DNA of 64,000 nt from Sambucus nigra (lineage: Eukaryota; Streptophyta; Magnoliopsida; Dipsacales; Adoxaceae). Under the pieces are notes generated by a model that had not been told where the DNA came from, searched no databases, and saw only the letters and a list, made by a program, of their open reading frames with translations. Made by a program: the position numbers and the translations under genes. Within the stretch, counting starts at the first letter, position 1. Every line of letters begins with the position of its first letter. Of the stretch, positions 34,232 through 45,438 are shown one piece after another. The DNA is taken from positions 258,606,187 through 258,670,186 of the forward strand of contig OX422214.1 of assembly GCA_949130495.1 (NCBI GenBank), read 5' to 3'.

Positions 34232-34667
34232 CCCTGTCTGAACTATAGAAAATTTGTGTAGAAATTTCTTTAATTTCCGTTACTTAATGGGAACCTTAGA
34301 ATTGATATTTTTCCTATGAGGGGACTTGGAAATTACCAGTAGGTGTACCATTAGGTTCCTCCACTAATGATTGAGGTGGAATGTTAGAGAAATGGAATGA
34401 CGATAGAACGATTGACTTAGCCGTGAGTTGAAATGGTTAATTTAATTACGGAAAGAATGAGACTTAATTCCGGAAAGAAAATACCAGTAGGTTAAAATTA
34501 ACTTAACTACAGAATTAAGGGAGGGGTAACTAGGACCCTTAGAGTTACGCGAATACTCGAATAAATACAATAGTGAGAGAAATTGTAATTAATAAGTACG
34601 GAGAATATAAGTAAAATATATTACGTACGGGTATGATTTATTAGGTCGAGTGTGTACCTACTATATC

Positions 34668-34677
34668 TATATAAATA
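34668..34677 (+). promoter_or_regulatory. TATA box of the Tekay-like LTR promoter
   Basis: TATATAAATA followed by GG, identical in the 3' LTR (42177-42186). Motif-based inference. Confidence 0.45.
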
Positions 34678-34718
34678 GGTTTGGGTTATGAGAATATTAC
34701 CTAAACTAATTATGTTAG

Positions 34719-34921
34719 GGTCGATGTGACATTCCGAACTAACATAAAGTTATTATATATATTTGGGGTCGATGTTAATGCCGAACCAAACTTTGAACTG
34801 GTGCCGCGATGAAAGAGTCCCGAACCAGAATATGTGTATATATTTATATTTGTAGATAGTTGGGGTCGATGGATTATTCCGAACCAACTTTCACTTGGAG
34901 TCGATGAATTATTCCGAGCCA
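34719..34921. repeat. Four degenerate GTCGATG...TTCCGAACC units in LTR
   Basis: Units start near 34720, 34768, 34863 and 34898, each GTCGATG, 5-8 variable bases, then TTCCGAACC, TGCCGAACC or TTCCGAGCC. The same array is in the 3' LTR (42228-42430). Confidence 0.85.
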
Positions 34922-35788
34922 AGGGTCCTTTGTGTATAATAAAAGGATATATTAGAGGTAACTAATATTAAATACATTGTTGTGGGACAAAATGTTTCTA
35001 TGTGCATAATCTACAAATTGAGAATAGTAGTCAATGAAATGATATGTAAATGTCTTAGTAATAATTTATAACATGATGAAATTATTACATGAATAAGGAC
35101 AACGAACAGTAAATGAGTTAGCTACGGTTATGGAAAGTATAACTAGGTAGACTAAGTATCCTCGATAGTTATGTACTACGTAAGAGAGGTGAGGAAGTTC
35201 AAGGGAGTGTGCGAAACCTTAATATGTGTAATCAATAACTTAATTGTGATAACTGCTTGCAAAATATTTTCAAATGTTTTGAGTACTAACTCTTTCTATG
35301 TAAAATTTTAAAAACATTTTAGGTGCCCAGCCACAAGGACACCCAGCTTGATTTCATGTCAGAGATTTGGGAGCTGCAGCCAGTGTGGGGGTCGCAGGGA
35401 TTGTTTAGACGCTTCCTCTTTTTCATTTCTAGTGCAGGATCTCAGTTTTATTATTTCTAGTTGGAACATGTCGTTCCACCTTTACTATTACAGTTTATTC
35501 TAGTTATGGATTTGTAGTTGTCTTTTTGGGTCGTGGTTTATGGCAAGACTTTATTTCTTTCAGATTATTTTTGTGTACTGAGCATTCATATCTAGTATTG
35601 GTAATGCGTGGTTTGGAATATTTGTTGTTTAAGAAAGATAAAATTTGGCACCCGTTTTAATTTCATTTAGGTGGTTAGTAATTTTAAAAGGCGTTCGACC
35701 GTGATGCTAAGAATGAACCATTTAATAAACCTTTTATATTAAAATAAGGCTTGATCACCCAAGGTTTAATTAGGCGGGGTGTCACAGA

Positions 35789-35800
35789 TGGTATCAGAGC
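35789..35800 (+). promoter_or_regulatory. Primer binding site of the Tekay-like element
   Basis: TGGTATCAGAGC, two bases after the 5' LTR; complementary to initiator methionine tRNA. Confidence 0.95.
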
Positions 35801-35977
35801 ATCAGGTTCTAGTGTCCATAGGATTTGTACGGCTTACTACGATTCAGCGTTACGTTTGTTGTATTAGAGCCCTACTATTAGGATTATTGATAAAAATTTC
35901 CAACTGTTGCGTTATCGTACTTCTGCTCTTAAATTTTGTATAAACTGTGTACTTATACAATTTGAATCTTATTTCAG

Positions 35978-37120
35978 ATGCCGCCAAGGAGATTGAGAAC
36001 AGAGAGGGCTGAAGCCATAGAGGAGGTGAGGGAGGCTCATCAGGAGCCACAGGTACCGATACCACCACCCCCACCCGAGCTAATCTCCACTACTCAGGTT
36101 GCAGTGATAGTGGCTCAGGCAGTTGAGACATCGATGAGGGCAATGGCAGCCCACTTTCCACAGCCCCAAGTACCTCCCCCTGTGGCACCGGCAGTGCAAG
36201 TTCCGGCAGGACCATCTACTTGGCAACGAGTCAGGGAGACATTTCAGAAGGGGCACCCACCCGAGTTTCAGGGCAGTACTGATATAGTGGAAGCGTGCAA
36301 CTGGAAGAAGAATATCCAGCGCCACTTGCGCATGCTAGAGTGCACCGGAGTACATGAACAGATGCTAGCCACTTTCCGTCTGTCAGGAGCGGCCCTACAG
36401 TGGTGGGAGTCAGTTACCACCACCGAGGAGAGAGATACTTTGACTATTTCTGAGTTTTGGGTGCGGTTTGACCGCAAGTATTTCCCTCCAACAGTAGAGT
36501 CTGAGATGAGAAAGAAGTTCAGCAAAGTGGTTCAGGGTGATCGCTCAGTTGCTGACTACGAGGAGGAGTTTACCCGCTTGGCCAATTTTGTGCCAAACGA
36601 GGTGAGCAATGAGGAGAGGAAGAAGTCCAAATTTATGGAGGGCCTAACCTGAAGAATCAAACAGCATTTAATTGGTAATCCGGCATTGGTAACCTACACA
36701 GATGTCGTCAATGTCGCTCTACTACACTGTCAGGATCACCGTTTTCATACTAAGGGAAGTAAGAGGGGTGAGCCTAGCCAACCGGGCAAGGTGGATGGAG
36801 GTAGTGACAGCAGCGCAACACAGCAGCAGGCAGCGGGACAGTTGGGGCAGGATTCCCGACAGGGGAACCCTACCAAGAAGTTTAAGCACGGGAAGTATCT
36901 CTTCGACCGGCAGGGCCAGCAGGGTCCTCAGCAACCAGTCCCTCAGGGTCGACAGGGCCAGGGTAATCAAAATGGGGGACAGCAAGGCCAAGGGCGACAG
37001 GGCCAACGTCAGGGCCAACAGGGTCAAGGACAAAGACAGTTTCAGGGGCAGTGCTTCACTTGTGGTCAGCAGGGTCACAAGAGCAGAAATTGTCCACAGC
37101 AAGACCGGGCACAACAGTAA
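35978..37120 (+). pseudogene. Tekay-like gag
   Basis: Start MPPRRLRTERAEAIEE at 35978, first ATG after the PBS. A Pro-rich segment is followed by the capsid domain (FQGSTDIVEACNWKKNIQRH, LSGAALQWWESV, FWVRFDRKYFPPTVE, FTRLANFVP). A TGA at 36650-36652 breaks the frame after FMEGLT. The same frame continues with a Gln/Gly-rich basic stretch and one zinc knuckle CFTCGQQGHKSRNC (37052-37093), then a TAA at 37118-37120. Chromoviruses normally have one gag-pol frame, so the second stop is probably also a mutation, though a gag boundary there cannot be excluded. Confidence 0.9.
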
Positions 37121-38494
37121 GGTGCCCAACAGGGGCAGCAGGCACCGTTAGCCCCAGCAGCAGTACAGGCCCCACAGCCAGGGCAGATGCAGTACGGACG
37201 TGTGTTCAACATCCGTGACATTCCATTTCAGCCGGCACCGCCAGCACCGCCGGCAGTTGCGGGTATGTTTCCTATTCATGGGCTTGAGGGGAATATTTTG
37301 TTTGACACAGGGGCGACACATTCGTTTATTTCCACTAGATTTGCACTGGCAGCCGGCCTATTAGCGGCAGCAGACACTCATCTTATGTGTGTGGAGTCAC
37401 CGATGGGTAGTGGATCCCTTATACACTCGATTTGTAAGGGTGTGGACATTATAGTCGGGAGATTGAGTCTAGCGGCGGACCTTCTAGTGCTGGATATGGA
37501 GGGATATGATGTCATCCTAGGCATGGATTGGTTGGCACATAATAGGGCAATGGTAGATTGTTATGAGAGGACCATCGTGTTCTCCATCCCGGGGCAGGAG
37601 ATGTTCCTTGTGGCAATGCCACTTCCCGAGGGAGGATCGCGAACTCATTTATATTATATTGAGGAGGAGACCTCACATGGGGTTGTCGTTTCTCTGAACT
37701 CAATCCCTGTGGTGAGGGATTTTGAGGATGTCTTTCAGGAGATACCAGGGTTACCACCTAGCAGAGAGATAGAGTTCGTGATTGATCTAACACCGGGGAC
37801 GAGACCGATTGCCAAAGCACCATATCGCATGGCTCCTTCGGAGATGCGGGAACTGAGAGAGAAAATTCAGCAACTATTAGGACAGGGTTTTATTCGACGA
37901 AGTACATCGCCATGGGGTGCGCCAGTACTGTTTGTGAAGAAAAGGGATGGTTCACTTCGTCTGTGCGTAGATTACAGAGAGCTGAACAAGGTAACGATAC
38001 GTAATAAGTATCCATTACCGAGGATTGACGACTTGTTTGATCAATTGAGAGGGGCTGCATACTTCTCAAAGATCGATTTGAGATCGGGTTACCACCAATT
38101 GCGCATTCGTGAAGAAGATGTACCTAAGACCGCTTTCCTATCGCGGTACAGGTCATATGAGTTCAGAGTGATGCCTTTTGGGTTAGCTAATGCACCGGTA
38201 GTATTCATGGATCTCATGAACAGGGTATTCAGGGAGTTTTTGGATCAGTTTGTGATTGTATTCATAGACGACATTCTGATTTACTCTCGTACAGAGGAGG
38301 AGCACGCAGAACACTTACGATTGGTACTACAGACATTGCAGTACCATCAGTTATACGCCAAATATGAGAAGTGTGGATTTTGGCTTCGGGAGGTGCAGTT
38401 CCTAGGCCACGTCGTATCTAGCAGGGGCATTGCTGTTGACCCGAGTAAGGTATCGGCGGTGAGGGAGTGGGGACAGCCCACGACACCGACATAA
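37121..38494 (+). pseudogene. Tekay-like protease and reverse transcriptase
   Basis: Same frame as gag; the first Met is 37187. The protease has [12 protein letters not shown] (DTG at 37304-37312) and ILGMDWLA. The RT has [56 protein letters not shown], and the catalytic FIDDILIYS (38261-38278), where the usual Tyr/Phe-x-Asp-Asp is kept. [20 protein letters not shown] follows. A TAA at 38492-38494 stops the frame just before the conserved [11 protein letters not shown]. Nothing else is missing, so this is a nearly intact polymerase domain. RT copies the element RNA in particles. Confidence 0.95.
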
Positions 38495-39373
38495 ATTGGC
38501 AGTTTCTTGGGATTGGCTGGTTATTATCGTCGCTTCATCAAGGGATTCTCAAGAATTGCCGGACCGTTGACGAATCTGACTCGGAAAGGAATTCCCTTCG
38601 TATGGAGTGATAGTTGCCAGTTAGCATTTGATGAATTGAAAGACAAGTTGACATCAGCCCCCGTTCTTACCTTGCCTAAGAGCGGAGTGGAATACCGAGT
38701 CTATACTGATGCGTCCTTACAAGGACTTGGGGGTGTGTTACAGCAGGAGGAGAAGGCTATAGCTTATGCGTCACGAAAGCTTAAACCACATGAGAAGAAC
38801 TACCCCACCCATGACCTCGAGTTGGCAGCGGTTGTTTTTGCATTGAGGATTTGGAGACACTATCTTCTGGGCGAGCAGTTCACGTTATTCACGGATCATA
38901 AGTCTTTGCAATATCTGTTCACTCAGAAGGACCTGAACATGAGGCAGAGAAGGTGGCTTGAATTCGTGAAGGACTACCAATTTGATATACAGTATCATCC
39001 TGGTAAGGCTAACGTGGTGGCAGATGCGCTAAGTAGAAGACCTACCGGAGAGTTAGCAAAAGTTTGGAAGGCAAAGTGGAGTGATCTCCGACACGAGGAT
39101 GATATGGCGAGAGCATGTATGGCAGTTCTAGCTATCACTTCCGAGAACGTTACGCGGATAGTGAGGGCACAGGCAGAAGACCCTTTTTGTCAGGATAAAG
39201 TACGACAGTTACTGGCCAAGGGGGCAGAGTTCTACTCCATCAGTTCAGAGGGTGGACTACGTTTCAACGGTAGACTGATAGTACCCGAAGATGATGATTT
39301 GAGGCATGCCGTTATGACAGAGTCACACGGGTCAAAATTCTCGGTACATCCAGGTGGGGACAAAATGTACTAG
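38495..39373 (+). pseudogene. Tekay-like RNase H and integrase zinc-finger start
   Basis: [16 protein letters not shown] opens the RT connection. RNase H follows with [14 protein letters not shown] (Asp at 38708-38710), [26 protein letters not shown] and [11 protein letters not shown]. The end carries the first His of the integrase finger ([14 protein letters not shown]). A TAG at 39371-39373 stops it and a TAA follows at 39398-39400. RNase H removes RNA from the RNA-DNA hybrid. Confidence 0.93.
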
Positions 39374-40402
39374 GATATGCGACGAGTATATTGGTGGTAA
39401 GGTATGAAACGAGATATTGCAGAATTTGTCTCAAAGGGTGTTACATGCCAACTCATAAAAGTTGACCATCAGAAGCCTTCAGGGATGCTACAACCACTAG
39501 AGATTCCCGTGTGGAAGTGGGAGAGTATCTCAATGGATTTTATTACCGGGTTACCAACCTCGCAGAAGGGCCACGATTCCATATGGGTGATAGTGGATCG
39601 TTTGACTAAGGTCGCACATTTCTTACCGGTTCGTACGGATTATGATACTATGCGGTACGCGCAGCTTTTTATTTCAGAGATTGTTAAGCTGCACGGAGTT
39701 CCTATTAATATCGTGTCGGACCGAGATAAGATATTTGTGTCGCACTTTTGGCAGAGTTTTCAGGAGGCCATGGGCACCGACTTACGATTAAGTACGACAT
39801 ATCACCCACAGATGGACGGCCAGACGGAAAGAGTAAACCAGATGTTAGAGGACATGCTGAGAATGTATATTCTAGATTTTGGGGGAAATTGGGAGCCATA
39901 TCTTCCTTTGGTGGAGTTTGCGTATAATAACTCTTACCAATTCACTATTGGCATGGCTCCATTCGAGGCGCTTTACGGGAGGCCTTGTCGTTCACCCGCT
40001 TGTTGGTTAGAGGTGGGGGATAACAGACTTTTAGGGCTAGAGATGATACAGGAGACTTCCTCCAAAATAGAGTTGATTCGAGGACATATTCGAATAGCCC
40101 AGGATAGGCAAAAGAGTTATACTGACGCCGGCAGGAGACGTGGAATTAGATGTGGGAAGTTAGCACCGAGATATGTGGGGCCGTTTCCTATCATTGAGAG
40201 AGTGGGATCGGTAGCTTACAGATTGGGACTCCCTGAGCATCTTCAGCGAATACACGATGTGTTCCATGTGGCGTCGCTGAAGAAATACAAGAGGAGCGAG
40301 AGAGCCTTCTGGCACATTCCACTGGAGGAGATCGATTTGCAGCCAGATATCTCGTATGAAGAAAGACCCGTGGCTATCCTGGATTATAGTGAGCTAAACT
40401 AA
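39374..40402 (+). pseudogene. Tekay-like integrase
   Basis: After the stop at 39398-39400 the frame reads GMKRDIAEFVSKGVTCQ, where the first Cys of the zinc-finger pair is Gly. The catalytic core is complete: SMDFITGLP (Asp), IVSDRDKIF (Asp), QMDGQTERVNQ (Glu), YNNSYQFTIGMAPFEALYG. The segment between RRRGI and RCGKLAPRY is about 25 residues shorter than usual. The GPY/F module (LAPRYVGPFPI) and HDVFHVASLKKY follow. The frame ends at TAA 40400-40402. Integrase joins the DNA copy to the genome. Confidence 0.93.
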
Positions 40403-40407
40403 GATCC

Positions 40408-40554
40408 AAGGTGGTACCCTTAGTGCGAGTACAGTGGGGACATCACAATATGGATGAGTCCACTTGGGAACGGGAAGAGGATATGCGAGAACAATATCCA
40501 GAATTATTCATAGCAGGTATTTTTCTAATTTCGAGGACGAGATTCCTTTTGTAA
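40408..40554 (+). pseudogene. Chromodomain-type tail of the Tekay-like integrase, shifted frame
   Basis: In a frame shifted relative to gag-pol, KVVPLVRVQWGHHNMDEST and WEREEDMREQYPELF are encoded, ending at TAA 40552-40554. This is the C-terminal targeting module seen in chromoviruses. The shift lies between 40390 and 40408. Confidence 0.85.
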
Positions 40555-40563
40555 GGGGGGAAG
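40553..40563 (+). promoter_or_regulatory. Polypurine tract of the Tekay-like element
   Basis: AAGGGGGGAAG, two bases before the 3' LTR; overlaps the final stop codon. Confidence 0.9.
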
Positions 40564-40565
40564 TA

Positions 40566-43295
40566 TGTAATACCCCGTAATTTTGCTTAATTTTAAATTA
40601 CGTAAGTAAAGTAATTTAATGGGATTAGATACGCGCTTTAATTAAATTACGTGAGTAGAGTAATTTAAATGTGATTAAATATGTTTAATTTAAATTACGT
40701 GAGTAGAGTAATTTAAATAGATATTATGTTGATAAAGATGAATATGCGTTAAAGAAAATTCACTAAGGTGAGTAGAAACTTTCAATGTTGATATGTAAGG
40801 TCTAGTGACTATATGGACGTACCGGAAGTATCTCGTCAAAATTTAGGGATGAGAGTAGAAAAATGTTTACGAGACTCAAATGATAATTTAGAGTCCACGG
40901 TTGATTCCGAAAGGGTCGAATTAGTCAAAATAGTGTACCCGGGGGTACTAGTTGAGTGTCGGGTCATTTTCGGACTAAACCGGGACCATTCGGGGCATTT
41001 TGGTCTCTTTACAATTATGGGAAAGAAGACCTACGAATTTTGAAGCCCTAAATCTGATTATAAGAGTGGTGGCTAGGGTTAGGCAATGAGAGTTACACCA
41101 TAGCCATTAGAGAAGAGAGAGAGAGGCAAATTCCTAAGGCAAAAGTAGGAAGGAGGGATCATCTTAGGAGGATTTCACCACAAGGATTGTTGGGAAGGAG
41201 GATTGGAGTATCAATATCATCAATCATCATCAACAACCATGAAACCAGACCCTACAAATCTTAAGGCAAGTGGTTATTTGCAAAATAATTGAGTTATAAT
41301 ACCCATGATTAAGCTTGAGGAAGAACATGATTTTTATGATATTCTTGGGAACAAACAATTGATAATAATCCATGATTGATTAGGATTTGCATGTAGGACG
41401 TTTTTGAATTACCAAGTATGTTTATATCATAGAAAACCTGATGAGAAATTCGTAAGAAAATCTGGAATTTGGATGAAAAATATAAAGAATGCATTTTTAG
41501 GGTTCTTGAATATTAGTGAGATTTTCAGTGAATTTGGCCAAGATTTATAATGATTTTGTTGTTTTAAATCGTTAGTAATCATCCCAGAATATGTAGGAAT
41601 GATTAGAAATTGTTGGTTGTGAATATGATGGCCTATCATGAAAGTTAGAGATGTAACAATGGTGAAACCCGTAGGAAGAAGATGAACTGGGTCTGTCACT
41701 GCTCGATCGATCGATCGACCCTTGAATTTCGATCGATCGACCCTGTCTGAACTATAGAAAATTTGTGTAGAAATTTATTTAATTTCCGTTACTTAATGGG
41801 AACCTTAGAATTGATATTTTTCCTATGAGGGGACTTGGAAATTACCAGTAGGTGTACCATTAGGTTCCTCCACTAATGATTGAGTTGGAATGTTGGAGAA
41901 ATGGAATGACGATAGAACGATTGACTTAGCCGTGAGTTGAAATGGTTAATTTAATTACGGAAAGAATGAGACTTAATTCCGGAAAGAAAATACCAGTAGG
42001 TTAAAATTAACTTAACTACAGAATTAAGGGAGGGGTAACTAGGACCCTTAGAGTTACGCGAATACTCGAATAAATACAATAGTGAGAGAAATTGTAATTA
42101 ATAAGTACGGAGAATATAAGTAAAATATATTACGTACGGGTATGATTTATTAGGTCGAGTGTGTACCTACTATATCTATATAAATAGGTTTGGGTTATGA
42201 GAATATTACCTAAACTAATTATGTTAGGGTCGATGTGACATTCCGAACTAACATAAAGTTATTATATATATTTGGGGTCGATGTTAATGCCGAACCAAAC
42301 TTTGAACTGGTGCCGCGATGAAAGAGTCCCGAACCAGAATATGTGTATATATTTATATTTGTAGATAGTTGGGGTCGATGGATTATTCCGAACCAACTTT
42401 CACTTGGAGTCGATGAATTATTCCGAGCCAAGGGTCCTTTGTGTATAATAAAAGGATATATTAGAGGTAACTAATATTAAATACATTGTTGTGGGACAAA
42501 ATGTTTCTATGTGCATAATCTACAAATTGAGAATAGTAGTCAATGAAACGATATGTAAATGTCTTAGTAATAATTTATAACATGATGAAATTATTACATG
42601 AATAAGGACAACGAACAGTAAATGAGTTAGCTACGGTTATGGAAAGTATAACTAGGTAGACTAAGTATCCTCGATAGTTATGTACTACGTAAGAGAGGTG
42701 AGGAAGTTCAAGGGAGTGTGCGAAACCTTAATATGTGTAATCAATAACTTAATTGTGATAACTGCTTGCAAAATATTTTCAAATGTTTTGAGTACTAACT
42801 CTTGCTATGTAAAATTTTAAAAACCTTTTAGGTGCCCAGCCACAAGGACACCCAGCTTGATTTCATGTCAGAGATTTGGGAGTTGCAGCCAGTGTGGAGG
42901 TCGCAGGGATTGTTTAGACGCTTCCTCTTTTTCATTTCTAGTGCAGGATCTCAGTTTTATTATTTCTAGTTGGAACATGTCGTTCCACCTTTACTATTAC
43001 AGTTTATTCTAGTTATGGATTTGTAGTTGTCTTTTTGGGCCGTGGTTTACGGCAAGACTTTATTGCTTTCAGATTATTTTTGTGTACTGAGCATTCATAT
43101 CTAGTATTGGTAATGTGTGGTTTGGAATATTTGTTGTTTAAGAAAGATAAAATTTGGCACCCGTTTTAATTTCATTTAGGTGGTTAGTAATTTTAAAAGG
43201 CGTTCGACAGTGATGCTAAGAATGAACCATTTATGAAACCTGTTATATTAAAATAAGGCTTGATCACCCAAGGTTTAATTAGGCGGGGTGTCACA
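40566..43295 (+). repeat. 3' LTR of the Tekay-like element
   Basis: 2730 bp, about 1 % different from the 5' LTR, with a 39-bp deletion at 41703-41740 and a 1-bp deletion near 40994. Confidence 0.97.
41703..41740. repeat. TCGATCGA cluster, 3' LTR (shortened)
   Basis: Two blocks remain. The junction joins the first and last repeat units of the 5' LTR version. Confidence 0.93.
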
Positions 43296-43300
43296 TTATA

Positions 43301-45119
43301 TATCCACGAATACCTATTATGATCCAGTGTCCAGCTCAACATAACATAATATGATCCTAATCCTATCATCATCAATGACTCAGACCACATCATAGGCCAC
43401 TTTGGGCTAATTAAATAAAACTTGAGACATCAATATCATCAAGTTTTATCTAACTCGTAACTCCTTATGCATCGTGAATCAAGTTTTTAACCTCCCAGGA
43501 TCTATTCAACAAAATTCAAATCAAAAATCTCGTTAGGTTACTCCTCTCAAATGATAAAATAGTGATCAAATAAAGGTTTGAACTCCTATTCAATTTAAAG
43601 ATTTTAGACATAATGTCTAGTTGGAACAATGCGCGTTGTAATGTCTTGAGGCTGGATAAGTAAGGACCAAGACTTCCTTCACAGAACCAACCCTGAACTC
43701 TGTACAAAAATAAATTCAGGTTGGGATACATAGCCTTAACTAAAGATCATGACCACATCGAACATCACAATCATTGGATAAAATGGATAAAAAAAAATAA
43801 GGTATGCATTGCAAATAGTTTCCAATTATGGTCATCTTATGGGGGCCCCATTACTATTCTTTAAAATTTTGAACAACCAAGGCATCTCAATATCAACATT
43901 TATATCTAGATACCAATCATGAATGTTGGATATGTCACATAAGGATATGCAAGAACCTACATTAGTGGTTCTCGATGACAACCTTTATTACATATGATCA
44001 TCATATAAAGATGACCTTTTCATCACGTTCTTGAATATCTTACCCATAAACTAAACTTCCACCTTTTCATTCACAGATCTCTCATTGGGCCCATCATCAT
44101 ATAAAAATGGGGCTAAAATATGGAAAAGTAAACCTCAAATCCACTCACATCATCAGCATCTTTGAGTTACAATACAAGATTACAAACTAGGGCTACCCAC
44201 CCTCGGAAGGACCATCATAACGAAAATATTCCTACATTTACACCACAAGTATGTTGGATGCTTGCGACATAGAGTACCTCTAAACTAACAGATTAAGATT
44301 CCTTATCAAATCCATAACTTTATCCAAGATTGTTTATGGTCAATCTCATTGTGGTCCAGATAATTCTTATCGTAGATATTACTAAGGGGACATTTTTTAC
44401 GAGGATGTCATCATCAGAAATAACTTCAATCTAAATACCTTAAAATCCACCTCTAATATGGACGAATAAAAGGAAAAATAATAGGTAATGAGATATACAA
44501 TGCCATCTACTATCGGGACCGTCGACTAGTCCACCATTAGAGAATGGCATCACCAGTGAAAACTTTATTTTATCCGTCATTACGGTTCTCAATACATATA
44601 CCTTTGAATTAGACATGGGGGTATAGTGAATCGACTGTACAATAAGAAAAGTTCATCCAGCACCATATAAAGTAATAATTAAGGTTATTCAACCACTGAT
44701 TGATTGGACTTAGATCTCCATCCAGTCTAGATCCAAGCCAAAATCGATGAAGATGGAGAATTTGGCATCTTAAACTATTTAAGATGAAATTATGAACCAC
44801 TGAACATCGTTGGAAAATGGAAGAGGCTCGTTAAAGATCTGATTATAGACTCTGGCCAAGAGAAAACTAAGGTACCAAAACAAATCAAGAGGACCTCAAC
44901 AACATTTCCATTTGGGAATTAACAGTCACCTCTTGATAACACAAAGAAACTCTTATAAAATAGTTATTCAGGAGATTAGTATGCATGTATATATTGCTTA
45001 TAGATAGTTATGCCATTAGCGAATCCATCACCATGCATTGCAATATCAGCTTCTCCGTTGAAGACTTGCCAATCAAAGGGCAAAATCACTAATTCGCACT
45101 ACTTATCATCGAAAAAGTA
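43301..45119. other. Decayed internal sequence of old Tat-like element
   Basis: About 1.8 kb between gag and protease without clean ORFs. Fragments such as KVCQSKGKI-like text near 45060 lead into the protease. Confidence 0.35.
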
Positions 45120-45427
45120 CGAGATCATCATCACATGGTCTTAATTGATAATTTCTTAACCATCAATGTATGCCCCATATGTACTACCACAAGACTAGGT
45201 TATACTACCTTATATTTCAACATGTTATCAACATCCATTGGGGTCAATGATAACATTCATTAGAAGGTTTTCAAGGCCATTTTGTTCATACTCATCGTAA
45301 GATTCATCAAATGCGATGTCGAGTTTCAAGTACTCGATGTCTTAGCAAACTTTAGTATCCTACTTAGACGAGCTTGGATCCACTCCATGGGTACATTGGT
45401 TTCCTCTATGCACATGAAAATTGTAAG
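45120..45427 (+). pseudogene. Tat-like aspartic protease remnant
   Basis: The plus strand reads VLIDN (45138-45152) and NVCPICTTTRLGY, the Tat active-site segment in which Asp-Asn replaces Asp-Thr. It continues after frame changes with FQVLDVLANFSILLRRAWIH and SMGT. The order and the R.WIHS motif are characteristic of Tat/Ogre-group proteases. It ends at the LTR of Tat element B. Confidence 0.65.
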
Positions 45428-45438
45428 ATAGTAGTTTT

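Larger units (their letters stand above)
33017..35786 (+). repeat. 5' LTR of the Tekay-like element
   Basis: 2770 bp, TGTAATACCCCG...GGTGTCACA. It holds the TCGATCGA cluster (34155-34231), a TATA box (34668), and four degenerate GTCGATG...CCGAACC units (34719-34921). A polyadenylation or transcript start site cannot be placed by eye. Confidence 0.97.
33017..43295 (+). mobile_element. Nearly complete Tekay-like chromovirus (Ty3/gypsy)
   Basis: 10,279 bp with 5' LTR 33017-35786, PBS 35789, gag, protease, RT, RNase H, integrase with a chromodomain-type tail, PPT, and 3' LTR 40566-43295. Perfect target duplications TTATA lie at 33012-33016 and 43296-43300. I count about 27 substitutions between the LTRs (about 1 %), plus a 39-bp and a 1-bp indel, so it is recent. 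Yet the single gag-pol frame has five in-frame stops, a frameshift before the tail, and a deletion in the integrase. Long LTRs and the C-terminal tail fit the Tekay/Del clade. Confidence 0.95.
30702..45438 (+). mobile_element. Old, strongly decayed Tat-like gypsy element (plus), split by the Tekay-like element
   Basis: Only gag (31165-32260) and protease (45120-45427) are recognisable. The Tekay-like element sits between them (33017-43295), and the Tat element B is inserted at 45439. Its left end was probably continuous with 7141-7305 before Athila-1 arrived. No LTR or PBS of its own was found. Confidence 0.55.

Noticed and set aside
34710..34922. Ser/Asn-rich minus ORF, present in both Tekay LTRs
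   Set aside because: Its conservation follows from LTR identity and it arises from the GTCGATG repeats; no protein motif.
36702..37151. Second ORF over gag on the plus strand and an opposite one (37129-36722)
   Set aside because: Shadow frames of the Gln/Gly-rich gag segment; the real frame carries the zinc knuckle.
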